64,000 bases of DNA from Verrucomicrobiota bacterium (GCA_026398255.1 JAPLTG010000022.1:1-64000), one strand, 5' to 3'. Numbered from the stretch's first letter, positions 18,972 to 28,355 are shown. Program-made: numbers and translations. Notes: a model not told the origin generated them from the letters alone.

Positions 18972-20207
18972 TCACTCCTTGGCATTCTCCGCAGCGGCAG
19001 ACGCCATCATCTCCCTCTCCAGCGAACCCTCGCGGCGCGTGGGATTGTAGCGCCAATCCCTCCACAATTGCACCGCGCGGATGAGATACTTCCAGAGGCG
19101 GCCTCGTAAGGAATTCGGGAGAATGATCCAGTCCCAGAGGCGCGATTCACTGGTGGACATCTGGCGTTTGAATTCGGCGTCGTTTTGTAGGAAGTCGTAA
19201 ATCCGCCGCTTCTCTTCGATGCATTTCTGGATCGAGAAAAGCATGAGCAACCGCCCGGGGCTGTTCGCCGCAAACTCGGGGTCGAAAACCGTGCTGTGCA
19301 TGCAATACGAATCCATTCCCAGAAACCCGATCTCGTGAGCCACCAATCGGCCATCCACCGTAAGGATGCAAACCCGCACCCGGCGGCTTTTGGCGAGGTT
19401 TTCGAGGAGGATTTGATAGAAGCCCCGCATCTCCGCGAGTTGAAAAATCCCGGCGCGCTCCTGCCATTTCCAACTCCCCTTCTCCAGCTCAACCATCTTG
19501 GGAATCCAAGGCTCGATCTCTTGAGCTGTGTCGAGGGTTCGCATTTCCACTTCGCCGATCTCGGAAAGTTTACGAGCTTTGCGCCGCAGGTTTTGGCGCG
19601 TCTTGGGGCCGAAAACCGTGGCCGTGTAGGAAGTGAAATCCGTGAATCGATCCAAATCGACCAGAAACCTCGGCGTGCGCTGCCGCAGGAGATGCGGGTG
19701 GCGCTGCACCTTCATGAGAGGCTCCAGGACTTCCTCGGCAAAATTCCGTGTGAGCAATGGCAGCCAAGCAAAATTGAACTCCCCCAGCGCCTCCATCAGC
19801 GCGCGCACCAAGGGTTCCCGAGCCTCAGGGGTCCCCACAGGATCGAAAAGATCGGCCGCCTGCGAAGCCGCCGGCAGCAAGGCCTTGCCAAACGCAGGGA
19901 GCGGGTATTCAAAAAACGGCCACACTCCCGCAAGATGACCGTCCGCTATCGCGATCACAAAAAACACCTCGTGCCTCCGGCCCAGTGTCGAAAGCCATGT
20001 GTAAACCCACTCGGGGGAAAAATAGACATTCGGAGACGGCAAGGCCGCGTAGAGCTCGGAGAATTCCTCCTCCAAATCGAAAGCCTCTTTCCGGGAGCGG
20101 ATGATTTTTGTGGTAATTTCGCGGAACATCCTTTTTCGCAGGGTGCTATTTTGCAGAAGCTTTCCAAGGAGATTTTCATGAATTTTTTCCCGCCCCTCCC
20201 CACGCAA
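18972..20207 (-). CDS. GNAT-fold acyltransferase-like protein (FemAB/CelD type)
   Basis: A 411-residue protein with the architecture of the CelD/BcsL-type double acetyltransferase group. An N-terminal domain recognises a ligand (FFVIAIADGHLAGVWPFF). A C-terminal GNAT-like domain has RRVRVCILTVDGRLVAHEIGF followed by SPGRLLMLFSIQKCIEE. Related proteins act in cell-envelope polysaccharide modification. The gene starts at the same position as gluQRS on the other strand, so the two share a divergent, overlapping start region. The acceptor is unknown. Confidence 0.65.
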   Translation of the reverse strand: MRGEGREKIHENLLGKLLQNSTLRKRMFREITTKIIRSRKEAFDLEEEFSELYAALPSPNVYFSPEWVYTWLSTLGRRHEVFFVIAIADGHLAGVWPFFEYPLPAFGKALLPAASQAADLFDPVGTPEAREPLVRALMEALGEFNFAWLPLLTRNFAEEVLEPLMKVQRHPHLLRQRTPRFLVDLDRFTDFTSYTATVFGPKTRQNLRRKARKLSEIGEVEMRTLDTAQEIEPWIPKMVELEKGSWKWQERAGIFQLAEMRGFYQILLENLAKSRRVRVCILTVDGRLVAHEIGFLGMDSYCMHSTVFDPEFAANSPGRLLMLFSIQKCIEEKRRIYDFLQNDAEFKRQMSTSESRLWDWIILPNSLRGRLWKYLIRAVQLWRDWRYNPTRREGSLEREMMASAAAENAKE

Positions 20208-21010
20208 TGAGCTACCGAGGCCGAATCGCTCCCACGCCGACCGGACTTCTCCACATCGGCCATGCCGCCACCTTCTCGACCGCTCACCGCCGCGCTCGCG
20301 ACGCCGGTGGCGAAATCCTCCTCCGAATCGAGGACCTCGACCCCCACCGGTGCCAACCCGAGTTCGCCACCACCGCCATGGAGGACTTGAAATGGCTGGG
20401 CCTCGATTGGGACGGGGAACCGGTTTTTCAAAGTCAACGCCGCGCCCATTATCTCAAAGCCTGGGAGTGCCTCCGCGATGCCGGCTTTCTTTACCCCTGC
20501 CACCGTTCGCGAAAGGAAATCTCGAGCCTCGCACCTCATTGCGAGGAACCGATTTTCCCGAGCCATTGGCGACGCGATCCGGAGGAAGCAAAATCCTTCG
20601 CCTCCCCGGCCGGCTTGAATTGGCGGTTTCGCGTGCCGGACGGGGAGACGATTTCCTTTCGGGATGGAAATTTCGGCGCTGTCGAAAAACTCACCGGCAG
20701 AGACTTTGGCGATTTTCTGATTTGGAACCGCGACGACATCCCGGCCTACGAACTCGCGGTTGTGGTGGACGACATCCTCACCGGAATCACGGAGGTCGTC
20801 CGGGGCGCCGATCTCCTCACCTCCACCGCCCGCCAAATCCTCCTTCATCAAGCCCTCGGCGCGAAGCCGCCCGAGTGGTTCCACTGCCCGCTTGTATGCG
20901 ATGCCCAAGGAAACCGCCTGGCCAAACGCACGGGCGGACTCGAAATCCAAACCCTCCGCAACCAAGGCCAAACCCCGGCCCAAGTCCTCTCAGGCGAGGC
21001 GCGACTTTAA
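20207..21010 (+). CDS. gluQ: Glutamyl-Q tRNA(Asp) synthetase
   Basis: A 267-residue protein equivalent to the catalytic core of glutamyl-tRNA synthetase without the anticodon-binding domain, which is the mark of GluQ-RS. It has the HIGH signature (residues 16-19, GLLHIGHA), RIEDLDPHRC and the KMSKS-equivalent NRLAKRTGG. The enzyme attaches glutamate to queuosine at the wobble base of tRNA(Asp). It converges with aroK, with a 4-base gap. Confidence 0.9.
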   Translation: MSYRGRIAPTPTGLLHIGHAATFSTAHRRARDAGGEILLRIEDLDPHRCQPEFATTAMEDLKWLGLDWDGEPVFQSQRRAHYLKAWECLRDAGFLYPCHRSRKEISSLAPHCEEPIFPSHWRRDPEEAKSFASPAGLNWRFRVPDGETISFRDGNFGAVEKLTGRDFGDFLIWNRDDIPAYELAVVVDDILTGITEVVRGADLLTSTARQILLHQALGAKPPEWFHCPLVCDAQGNRLAKRTGGLEIQTLRNQGQTPAQVLSGEARL

Positions 21011-21014
21011 AAAA

Positions 21015-21539
21015 TCAGGGTTCCCGGGATTGGCGCATGGCCAGATCGAGAACCTTGCGGGAGACCTCGTCGTGATCGATGCCGGTGGAGTCGAAGCGAA
21101 AGTCCGCCGTGGATTCATAGATGGGGCGGCGGGACTCCAGGAGCGAGTCGAAGACTTGGCGCGGGTTTTCATTTTGTAGCAAAGGGCGGCGTCCGCTGCG
21201 AATGGCCCGTTCGAAAAGGACCTCGGGCTGGGCATCGAGCCAGATGATGATGCCGATTTTTTTGAGCGAAATGCGATTGGCCTCCCGAAGAATGGCGCCG
21301 CCCCCAGTGGAGAGAATGATGCCGGCGACGCCCACCAGATCGGCAATGACACGCTCTTCGATCTCACGAAACCCCTCCTCGCCCTTTTCCGAAAAAATGG
21401 CGGAAATGCTTTTCTTCTGATCTTTCACGATCAACTCGTCGGCATCGACGAATCGATGACCGGTGATAGACGCGAGGCGGCGTCCCACCGTGGTCTTGCC
21501 GCAGCCCATGAAGCCGACGAGCACAAAATTCGGTAACAT
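21015..21539 (-). CDS. aroK: Shikimate kinase
   Basis: A 174-residue P-loop kinase of the chorismate pathway. Walker A is GFMGCGKT (residues 9-16), the shikimate-binding DADE follows at about 34, and STGGGAILR matches the conserved GGG loop. It converts shikimate to shikimate 3-phosphate. No other aro genes are adjacent. The 176 bases upstream, towards dnaB, hold no recognisable gene or RNA. Confidence 0.93.
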   Translation of the reverse strand: MLPNFVLVGFMGCGKTTVGRRLASITGHRFVDADELIVKDQKKSISAIFSEKGEEGFREIEERVIADLVGVAGIILSTGGGAILREANRISLKKIGIIIWLDAQPEVLFERAIRSGRRPLLQNENPRQVFDSLLESRRPIYESTADFRFDSTGIDHDEVSRKVLDLAMRQSREP

Positions 21540-21715
21540 GATTCAATCCTTCCACAGTGTTCAGGCTGCGGAAAACATTTTGAAGATCACCGCAAGGAAA
21601 TCAGTTTGCAGAAAGGGATCAAACCCTCGAGCCGTCGCACTATTGGGTGATTCCGCGAGCAGTTGTTCATGTAAATCGAGTCCAACGACTCGGAACCCAG
21701 CCCCAAGCGGCTGGA

Positions 21716-23191
21716 TTACTGCTCGCGCTTCTCGTCGGCGCGATCTTCGAAGCGGGTGAATTCCTCGAGGAATGTCAGCGAAACATCGCCGGTCGGGCCG
21801 TTACGCTGCTTCGCGATGATGAGGGTCGCCTTGCCGGCGGCTTCCTTTTTCGCCTCTTCATCTTCGGCATAATATTTTTCACGAACGAGCAACCCGACGA
21901 CATCGGCATCTTGCTCGATGGTTCCCGATTCGCGGAGGTCGCTCAAGCGGGGCCGACCGGCGCTGGAGCCCGTGCGCTGCTCGGGATTTCGGTTCAACTG
22001 GGCGAGGACGATCACAGGAATTTTGAGTTCCTTGGCGAGTGCCTTGATGCCGTAGGAAATTTCCTGAATTTCGATCTGGCGATTGTCTTGGGCACGGCGG
22101 GAATTGGATCGCAGGAGCTGGAGGTAATCGATGACGACGAGTTGGATTTTCTCGCGGTTGTGAAGGCGGCGGGCCTTGGCGCGAAGTTCCAGAATGCTGA
22201 GCCCGGGCGTGTCATCGACGAAGATTTTCGCCTTGGCGAGAATGGCGGCGTTCGAACTGATGCTGTTGAGGTCGTTTTTTCCGATGAAGCCGTCTCGGAG
22301 ATTCTTGGAGTTCACTCTGGCCCGCGAGCAGAGGAGACGCTGCACGAGTTGCTGCGCGCTCATTTCCAAGCTGAACACGGCAACGGGCTTGTCGCCATCG
22401 AGCGCGACATGCTCGGCGATGTTCATCGCAAGGGCGGTTTTTCCCATCGAGGGACGGGCGGCGATGACAAACATTTCGCCTTCGTGCAGGCCGTTTGTCA
22501 TTCGATCGAGTTCGTGGAATCCGGTGGAAAGCCCCGTGATGCTGCCTCGGGAAGTAACGAGCTTTTCGATCCCCACGATCGCTTCGTTCACCATTTCCTT
22601 CATCGTCGGAAGGCTTGATTTCTGGCGTTCCTCCCCGATGGCGAGCACGCGGGCCTCGACCTCATCGAGCAGGATTTTGATGTCGCCCTGCTCCTCGTGG
22701 GCGCGGGCGACATACTCCGTGCAGGTGCCGATGATTTGGCGAAGCAGGAATTTTTCGTGAATGATTTCGCGGTAGTAATCCGCATTCACCGCCGTGGGGA
22801 CGAATGTGAAAAGATCGGTGACGGCACCGGTGCCACCGACTTCGTCGAGCATCCGCCGATCTTCGAGGATTTGGGTGAGCGAGATGAGATCGATCGGCCG
22901 CCCGGCGTTGCGCATTTCTACGAGGATTTCGAAAATCTTCTGGTGCGCGGGCAGGTGGAAATGGCGGGGTTCCATTTGCGCGATGCAATCATCGAGCACG
23001 CCGGCGGAATGCAGGATCGAGCCGAGGAGTCCCTTCTCGGCATCGAGGCTTTGCGGCAAGGGACGGTGGGCGTCCGGCAAATAGGCAGCACCCCGCTGTT
23101 GGTAGTCCGGTTTTTTCTTTCGGCCCTTGGCGTCGTGGCCGCCATTGTTGGAAGTCGTCACGGAGCCTGAGGATTCATTGGCGTTGGACAT
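21716..23191 (-). CDS. dnaB: Replicative DNA helicase DnaB
   Basis: A 491-residue hexameric helicase that unwinds DNA ahead of the replication fork. It has a charged N-terminal extension, the DnaB N-domain (PQSLDAEKGLLGSILHS) and the RecA-like motor, with Walker A ARPSMGKTALAMN, VIDYLQLL (Walker B) and the motif LSDLRESGTIEQDADVVG. It lies downstream of rplI, the common rplI-dnaB order, but a hairpin separates them. Confidence 0.96.
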   Translation of the reverse strand: MSNANESSGSVTTSNNGGHDAKGRKKKPDYQQRGAAYLPDAHRPLPQSLDAEKGLLGSILHSAGVLDDCIAQMEPRHFHLPAHQKIFEILVEMRNAGRPIDLISLTQILEDRRMLDEVGGTGAVTDLFTFVPTAVNADYYREIIHEKFLLRQIIGTCTEYVARAHEEQGDIKILLDEVEARVLAIGEERQKSSLPTMKEMVNEAIVGIEKLVTSRGSITGLSTGFHELDRMTNGLHEGEMFVIAARPSMGKTALAMNIAEHVALDGDKPVAVFSLEMSAQQLVQRLLCSRARVNSKNLRDGFIGKNDLNSISSNAAILAKAKIFVDDTPGLSILELRAKARRLHNREKIQLVVIDYLQLLRSNSRRAQDNRQIEIQEISYGIKALAKELKIPVIVLAQLNRNPEQRTGSSAGRPRLSDLRESGTIEQDADVVGLLVREKYYAEDEEAKKEAAGKATLIIAKQRNGPTGDVSLTFLEEFTRFEDRADEKREQ

Positions 23192-23239
23192 ATCTGGCGC
23201 GTGGGTTTCCGAGGAAAAATGAAGGGGGCTTGGGGAGTT

Positions 23240-23280
23240 AAAACAAGAAAACCACCGGTCCGCTCAAGGCGAACCGGTGG
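23240..23280 (-). terminator. Rho-independent terminator downstream of rplI
   Basis: A perfect 8-bp stem (CCACCGGT at 23252-23259 and ACCGGTGG at 23273-23280, plus-strand coordinates) is followed on the minus strand by a T-rich run at 23240-23251. It lies 16 bases after the rplI stop and before dnaB, so it should end or attenuate transcription coming from rplI. Confidence 0.75.
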
Positions 23281-23295
23281 CTTGAAAAACAGCAG

Positions 23296-23835
23296 TTATT
23301 CTGCGGTGGAAGTCCTGCGGCGAGGCTTGCGGACGTCGTCTCCATCGGAGTCGGCGTCACGGGCGGAAGGCGCCGGGGCGTTGATTTTGACGGTGAGTTT
23401 GAGCTTGGCGCTCACATCCGCGTGGAGTTTCACGGCCACGGTGTGCTCTCCGCTTTCCTTGATGGCTTTTTCAAGAACCACCGCATGCTTCGGAAGGTCC
23501 TCGAGTTTGAGGTCGGCCACGATGCGATCGTGAATGTCCTTCGCCGTGACGGAGCCAAAGGCCTTGCCGGTTTCGCCGGCGTCGAGCGTGAAAACTGGTG
23601 AGAGCTTATTGATCTTCGAAGCGAGTTCGTCGGCGGCAGTCACTTCGCGGGCTTCGCGCTCGGCGCGCTTGGCTTTGAGGTGATTGATTTGACGCAACGA
23701 GCCGGAGTTGATTTCGAGAGCCTTGCCGTTAGGAAGGAGGAAGTTGCGAGCGTATCCGCGACGCACTTTCACGATATCGGCTTCGGCGCCGAGGGAAGAA
23801 ATGTTCGCGGTGAGAATAACTTCAGTAAATGCCAT
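23296..23835 (-). CDS. rplI: 50S ribosomal protein L9
   Basis: A 179-residue L9, slightly longer than the usual 148-150 because of a charged C-terminal tail. The N-terminal domain (VILTANISSLGAEADIVKV, RGYARNFLLPNGKAL) matches the family signature. The long connecting helix and the C-terminal domain (GKAFGSVTAKDIHDRI) follow. It is the first gene before dnaB on this strand. rpsF and rpsR, its usual partners, are not adjacent. Confidence 0.95.
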   Translation of the reverse strand: MAFTEVILTANISSLGAEADIVKVRRGYARNFLLPNGKALEINSGSLRQINHLKAKRAEREAREVTAADELASKINKLSPVFTLDAGETGKAFGSVTAKDIHDRIVADLKLEDLPKHAVVLEKAIKESGEHTVAVKLHADVSAKLKLTVKINAPAPSARDADSDGDDVRKPRRRTSTAE

Positions 23836-23868
23836 AGAATTTGTGTGCCGTTGTCAGGCGGGGTGCGG

Positions 23869-23896
23869 AGATTAAAGTTCGACGCCTCGATGTCAA
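23869..23896 (-). promoter_or_regulatory. Candidate sigma-70 promoter for rplI
   Basis: On the minus strand a perfect TTGACA (-35, plus coordinates 23891-23896) is followed after 16 bases by TAATCT (23869-23874), a partial -10 match. Transcription would start about 27 bases before the rplI ATG. The -10 element matches consensus in only three of six positions. Confidence 0.4.
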
Positions 23897-23924
23897 GATT
23901 GGCGACGGGATTTTTTTAAGACGA

Positions 23925-24623
23925 TCAAGAAAGCAAGGAGGCCCATCTCCGGAAAACCTCACGAGCTGGCGCCTCCACCTTCGGCAAAACCTCGCAGGCT
24001 TCTTGAATCAAGGCTTCGGGGGAAAGCCCGGCAGCGCGGAAAAATTCCTCCGAGTCCCAAACCAATTCCTCGAAAAGCGCGGGTGTCATTTCGAGATGGA
24101 ATTGAAACCCGATGCATCGCGGGCCGCATCGTAGAATTTGGTGCGGAGTCATTGCGGAGGAGCCCAGGCACTCGCCGCTCTGTGGAATTTCAAAAACATC
24201 GCCGTGCCAATGCGTCGCTGGGAAAACACTCGGCAGCGCGTTGACCAATGGGTCCGAGCAGCCCGTGGCGTTCAGTGACACGGGAAAAAAACCGATTTCT
24301 TTCGACTCGGCTCGGCGGACTTCAGCACCCAGCGCCCGAGCGATCAATTGCGCTCCGAGGCACAGCCCGAGCAGCGGAATGCCTCGCTCCATGGCGTCAC
24401 GCACCAAGCCGCATTCCGTTTCCAAATACGGGAAAGCCTCAACTTCCCACGCACTCTGCCCACCCCCACCGAGAGCCAATCCCCCGTAGTCGTCCAATCT
24501 TGGAAATCCCCCACCCTGCCAAGCGTGAAAAACCTCACACTCGATTCCACATTCCTCGAGCACCTCGGCGAGAAGGCCGGGCTTGTCCACATCCCCATGC
24601 TGCACGAAAAGCACCCTTTTCAT
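23925..24623 (-). CDS. Class I glutamine amidotransferase-like protein
   Basis: From ATG 24623 the protein has 232 residues; an upstream frame to 24647 adds eight. The catalytic triad of class I amidotransferases is present: C88 (LLGLCLGAQ), H176 and E178 (FQFHLEM). It resembles the stand-alone GMP-synthase-like amidotransferase group, which releases ammonia from glutamine or hydrolyses gamma-glutamyl compounds. It is divergent from the pyruvate dehydrogenase operon. The substrate is unknown. Confidence 0.85.
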   Translation of the reverse strand: MKRVLFVQHGDVDKPGLLAEVLEECGIECEVFHAWQGGGFPRLDDYGGLALGGGGQSAWEVEAFPYLETECGLVRDAMERGIPLLGLCLGAQLIARALGAEVRRAESKEIGFFPVSLNATGCSDPLVNALPSVFPATHWHGDVFEIPQSGECLGSSAMTPHQILRCGPRCIGFQFHLEMTPALFEELVWDSEEFFRAAGLSPEALIQEACEVLPKVEAPAREVFRRWASLLS

Positions 24624-24807
24624 GGCACGATCTTGGGGCAAACCCATCCATCACCCAATCGAAAAAATCCTCGAGTGACGCCCGATTTTCTTACCCGGTG
24701 ACGACTATTTTTCGCTCGTTGTGATTTGGGAATTGCCAAAGCCGCGGCAACTGAAAGAAATTGCCCGCGTTTTTCAACAGGTCAGCCCGATAGAAATTCT
24801 CAAAACG

Positions 24808-25920
24808 ATGCCCAATACTTCACGAACCATGCCCAGCCCTACCGAAGACGAAGTTGCCGTGGATCCGGTGGATTTCTCCAAAGCCGAAGTCAATGCCAAC
24901 CTCACCCCGGATGAAAAAATGGGGATTCTCCGGCAAATGCTTCGTATCCGGCGCTTCGAGCAGGTTTCGTTGAAATACTACAACCAAGGAGCCATGGGCG
25001 GCTTCCTGCACCTCTACATCGGCCAGGAGGCGGTGGCGGTAGGCACCGTTTCCCTTCTTGGCAAAAACGACCATGTCATCACCGCCTACCGCGACCACGG
25101 GCACGCCCTCTCTGTCGGCATGTCGATGAATGAATGCATGGCTGAACTCCTCGGAAAAGCCACCGGTTGCTCACGCGGCAAGGGCGGCTCGATGCACTTT
25201 TTTGCGCCGGATAAAAATTACTGGGGCGGCCACGGCATTGTCGGCGGCCAGACCCCGCTCGGTCTCGGACTCGCCTACGGCCTCAAATACCATGGCCTCA
25301 AAGGCTGCGCGCTCTGCTTCATGGGCGACGGCGCCGTGAACCAAGGCGCTTACCACGAATCGCTGAACCTCGCCGCCCTTTGGAAGCTCCCCGTCGTTTA
25401 CATTATTGAGAATAATAAATACTCGATGGGCACCACCCTCGATCGCTCCTCGGCGATGAGAAATTGCCTCGCCGAGCGTGCTGATGGTTACGGCATCGTG
25501 TGGGATATCGCCAATGGCGAGGATCTCTACGAAGTCCGCGCCAAGACCGCAAACGCCATGCGCCGCGCCCACGAGCAATCGCTCCCGACCGTTCTCGAGA
25601 TTGATACCTACCGCTACTATGGCCACTCGGTTGCCGACGCGAATGCAAAAAAATACCGCGCCGCCGACGAGATCGAGCGCTACAAGACCCACCACGACCC
25701 GATCCGACTTTGGAAAAAACGCCTCCTCGAGGAAGGCGTGACCACCGACGCCGCGATGGATGCGATGGATAACGAGATCAAGCTCGAGGCCAATGCCTCC
25801 GCCGAGTTTGCCCTCGCCAGCGAAAATCCTTCACCCGAATCGATTTTCGAGGATGTCTACTGGGAAGTGGACAACAACACCGAAGCCGGAAACACCGGTC
25901 GCCACTTCTTCGGCGACTAG
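24808..25920 (+). CDS. pdhA: Pyruvate dehydrogenase E1 component, alpha subunit
   Basis: A 370-residue thiamine-diphosphate enzyme from ATG 24808. A GTG at 24721 would add 29 residues, and neither start has a clear Shine-Dalgarno. The ThDP motif GDGAVNQGAYHESLN, the phosphate-contact RDHGHALS and the conserved YRYYGHSVAD are visible. With the beta subunit it decarboxylates pyruvate and transfers the acetyl group to lipoyl-E2. It is the first gene of an E1alpha-E1beta-E2 operon. Confidence 0.93.
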   Translation: MPNTSRTMPSPTEDEVAVDPVDFSKAEVNANLTPDEKMGILRQMLRIRRFEQVSLKYYNQGAMGGFLHLYIGQEAVAVGTVSLLGKNDHVITAYRDHGHALSVGMSMNECMAELLGKATGCSRGKGGSMHFFAPDKNYWGGHGIVGGQTPLGLGLAYGLKYHGLKGCALCFMGDGAVNQGAYHESLNLAALWKLPVVYIIENNKYSMGTTLDRSSAMRNCLAERADGYGIVWDIANGEDLYEVRAKTANAMRRAHEQSLPTVLEIDTYRYYGHSVADANAKKYRAADEIERYKTHHDPIRLWKKRLLEEGVTTDAAMDAMDNEIKLEANASAEFALASENPSPESIFEDVYWEVDNNTEAGNTGRHFFGD

Positions 25921-25989
25921 ATTCCAAAAAGGCGCCCGTCGGATTCCACCACGGCGCCAATACATTTTTTCAATCCAAAGAGCACACCC

Positions 25990-26964
25990 ATGCCACTCAT
26001 CACCTACCGCAAAGCCCTGAATGACGCCCTCGCCGAGGAAATCATGCGCGACGAAAATGTCGTCCTCATGGGCGAGGAAGTCGCCCGCTACAATGGAGCC
26101 TACAAAGTCACCGAAGGCCTCTGGGAGCGCTTTGGCGACAAACGTGTCGTGGACACCCCGATCAGCGAGGCCGGCTTCATCGGCATGGGCATCGGCGCCT
26201 CGATGCTCGGCATCCGCCCCGTCATGGAACTCATGTTCTGGAGCTTCGCCTATGTCGCCTGGGACCAGATCATCAACAACGCCGGTCAGGTCCGCTACAT
26301 GAGCGGCGGTCTCATCAACTGCCCGATCGTTATCCGCGGCCCAGCCAATGGCGGCACGAATGTCGGTGCCACCCACTCGCACACACCCGAGAATTTCATC
26401 GCGAACACGCCCGGCCTCAAGGTCGTCTGCCCAGCTACCGCCTACGATGCCAAGGGGCTCATGAAAACCGCCATCCGTGACAACGACCCCGTCTGCGTCA
26501 TGGAAAACACCCTGCTCTACGGCGAAAGTTGGGAGGTTCCCGAGGAGGAATACACGATCCCGCTCGGTGTCGCCGACATCAAGCGCGAGGGCACCGATGT
26601 TTCCCTCATCGCCCACGGTCGCGCTGTCATCACGGCGCTGAAGGCCGCCGAAATCCTCGCCGCCGAGCACGGCATCCACGCCGAGGTCCTAGATCTCCGT
26701 TCGATCCGTCCGCTCGACGAGGAGGCAATCATGAAGACCGTTTGCAAAACCCACCGCGCCGTGCTGGTGGACGAGAACAAGCCTTTCTGCGGCGTCTCCG
26801 CGCAGATTTCCTCCATGATCATGGAGCAATGCTTCGATGAACTCGACGCCCCCGTCCAGCGCGTCTGCGCCCTCGACGCCCCGGCCATTTACTCCCCCGC
26901 GCTCGAGCCGATCCAACTTCCCACGGTCCAACGCATCATTAGCAAGACCCTGCAAATCCTCTGA
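25990..26964 (+). CDS. pdhB: Pyruvate dehydrogenase E1 component, beta subunit
   Basis: A 324-residue transketolase-like protein with the ThDP-binding glutamate region (MGEEVARYNGAYKVT), the PISEAGFIGMGIGASM helix and the C-terminal domain (LRSIRPLDEEAIMKTV). It forms the E1 heterotetramer with the product of the preceding gene, 69 bases upstream. The E2 gene follows after 28 bases. Confidence 0.95.
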   Translation: MPLITYRKALNDALAEEIMRDENVVLMGEEVARYNGAYKVTEGLWERFGDKRVVDTPISEAGFIGMGIGASMLGIRPVMELMFWSFAYVAWDQIINNAGQVRYMSGGLINCPIVIRGPANGGTNVGATHSHTPENFIANTPGLKVVCPATAYDAKGLMKTAIRDNDPVCVMENTLLYGESWEVPEEEYTIPLGVADIKREGTDVSLIAHGRAVITALKAAEILAAEHGIHAEVLDLRSIRPLDEEAIMKTVCKTHRAVLVDENKPFCGVSAQISSMIMEQCFDELDAPVQRVCALDAPAIYSPALEPIQLPTVQRIISKTLQIL

Positions 26965-26992
26965 CCCGACACCCCGCTACACCCGATTTCTT

Positions 26993-28246
26993 ATGATTCA
27001 GATTACCATGCCCAAATTGAGCGACACGATGCTCGAGGGCACACTCGTCAAATGGCACAAAAAAACCGGCGATAAAATCTCCATCGGAGATGTGATCGCC
27101 GATGTCGAAACCGACAAAGCCACCATGGAAATGGAAGCTTTTGATGACGGCGTGCTCACCGACATCCTCATTCCCGAGGGCGGCGTGGTGAAGGTCGGCG
27201 ACCCGATCGCCACTCTCGACGGAGGATCCACCGAGTCCCAAAAGCTCCCCGTAACCGCCAAGGCTCCGAGCGCCCCTGCGGCTCCAGCCCCTGCGCCCGC
27301 CACAACCGCCATTTCCTCTGGCGCTCCGGCCACTCCCCGCCCGAAGTCCCGCCCGTCTTCTGACGGCGCTCGCGTCAAAGCCTCCCCTCTCGCCAAAAAA
27401 ATCGCCCAAGAGCGAGGCATTGATCTTTCCCGTCTCCAAGGCTCTGGCCCTGGCGGACGAATCGTCGTTGCGGATCTCGACTCAGCCCCCGCCGCCCCGC
27501 GTGGCGCTCAGGCTGCGGCTCCCGCGGCGAAGATTGATGTCCCCTGCTCCGATGCTGACAAAAAAATACCGCTCACTGGCATGCGCCGCACGATCGCCGA
27601 GCGTCTCCTGATCAGCAAAACCCAGATTCCGCATTTCTATCTCACGATGGAGGTGGACGCCGCGCCGCTCTCGAAGCTCCGCAAGGAAATCAACGCCGCC
27701 GCCGAGGCCACCGGATCGCCCAAGATCACGGTGAATGACTTTGTGCTTCTCGCCACCGCACGCGCCGCCGCGCTACATCCGAAAGTCAATGCCGCCTTCG
27801 CGGGTGACTCCGTGGTGGAATACGCCGATGTGAATCTCTCGGTCGCCATTGCAGTCGAGGACGGCCTCATCACTCCCGTCGTTCGCAAGGCCGACAAACT
27901 CTCGCTCCGCGAAATCAGCGCGGCTGTCAAAGACCTCGCCGTCCGCGCTCGAAACAAGAAAATCAAGCCCGAGGAATACGCCGGAGGAACCGTCACCGTC
28001 TCGAACCTCGGCGCCTACGGAGTCGATAGCTTCTACGCCATCGTCAACCCACCGCAGGCCGCAATTCTTGCCGTGGGAGCGATCGTGAATAAGCCCGTCG
28101 TCGGCCCGAATGACCAAATCATCGCCGGCCAGCGGATGTCCATCGCCCTCAGCGGCGACCACCGCGTCGTGGATGGCGCGCTCGGCGCCCAATTCCTCGC
28201 GGAAATCCGCAAGAGCCTCGAATCTCCTGCCACACTGCTGTTCTAA
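26993..28246 (+). CDS. pdhC: Pyruvate dehydrogenase E2, dihydrolipoamide acetyltransferase
   Basis: From ATG 26993 the protein has 417 residues. It carries one N-terminal lipoyl domain with the lipoylated K42 (VETDKATMEME), an Ala/Pro linker, a peripheral-subunit-binding domain (ASPLAKKIAQERGIDLSRLQ) and the catalytic domain ending in SGDHRVVDGALGAQF (H390, D394). It transfers acetyl groups to CoA. The E3 gene (lpd) is not in the window. A longer upstream frame overlaps pdhB and is rejected. Confidence 0.95.
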   Translation: MIQITMPKLSDTMLEGTLVKWHKKTGDKISIGDVIADVETDKATMEMEAFDDGVLTDILIPEGGVVKVGDPIATLDGGSTESQKLPVTAKAPSAPAAPAPAPATTAISSGAPATPRPKSRPSSDGARVKASPLAKKIAQERGIDLSRLQGSGPGGRIVVADLDSAPAAPRGAQAAAPAAKIDVPCSDADKKIPLTGMRRTIAERLLISKTQIPHFYLTMEVDAAPLSKLRKEINAAAEATGSPKITVNDFVLLATARAAALHPKVNAAFAGDSVVEYADVNLSVAIAVEDGLITPVVRKADKLSLREISAAVKDLAVRARNKKIKPEEYAGGTVTVSNLGAYGVDSFYAIVNPPQAAILAVGAIVNKPVVGPNDQIIAGQRMSIALSGDHRVVDGALGAQFLAEIRKSLESPATLLF

Positions 28247-28278
28247 AACTTCGCAGCAGCGCCACTCGTAAGCCAACT

Positions 28279-28302
28279 GGAGGGCGATGCTCCGTCAGCG
28301 CC
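28279..28302. repeat. GGAGGGCG hairpin, imperfect
   Basis: GGAGGGCGATGCTCCGTCAG begins here and ends in CGCC. GGCG(A)TG pairs with CA(G)CGCC, leaving one mismatch and a CTCCGT loop. It shares the GGAGGG start with the hairpins at 8410-8432 and 28332-28355, so it may belong to the same dispersed family. It lies 32 bases after the E2 stop. Confidence 0.4.
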
Positions 28303-28331
28303 TATTCCTGCGTCCAGAATATTGAACTGGT

Positions 28332-28355
28332 GGACGACTCGGAGGTCGTCCCTCC
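28332..28355. repeat. GGAGGGAC hairpin between pdhC and prmC
   Basis: GGACGAC (28332-28338) pairs perfectly with GTCGTCC (28345-28351) around a 6-base loop, with CTCC following. On the minus strand it reads GGAGGGACGACCTCC and so on. The same GGAGGGAC flank is seen after nuoF. It sits between two convergent genes and could serve as a bidirectional terminator. Confidence 0.5.

Noticed and set aside
21540-21715. Possible tRNA or small RNA between aroK and dnaB
   Set aside because: No cloverleaf, TTCGAATC-type T-loop or strong hairpin could be folded by eye; only short weak stems are present.
27261-27330. Low-complexity Ala/Pro codons in pdhC as a DNA repeat
   Set aside because: They encode the flexible linker between the lipoyl and binding domains, normal for E2 proteins.
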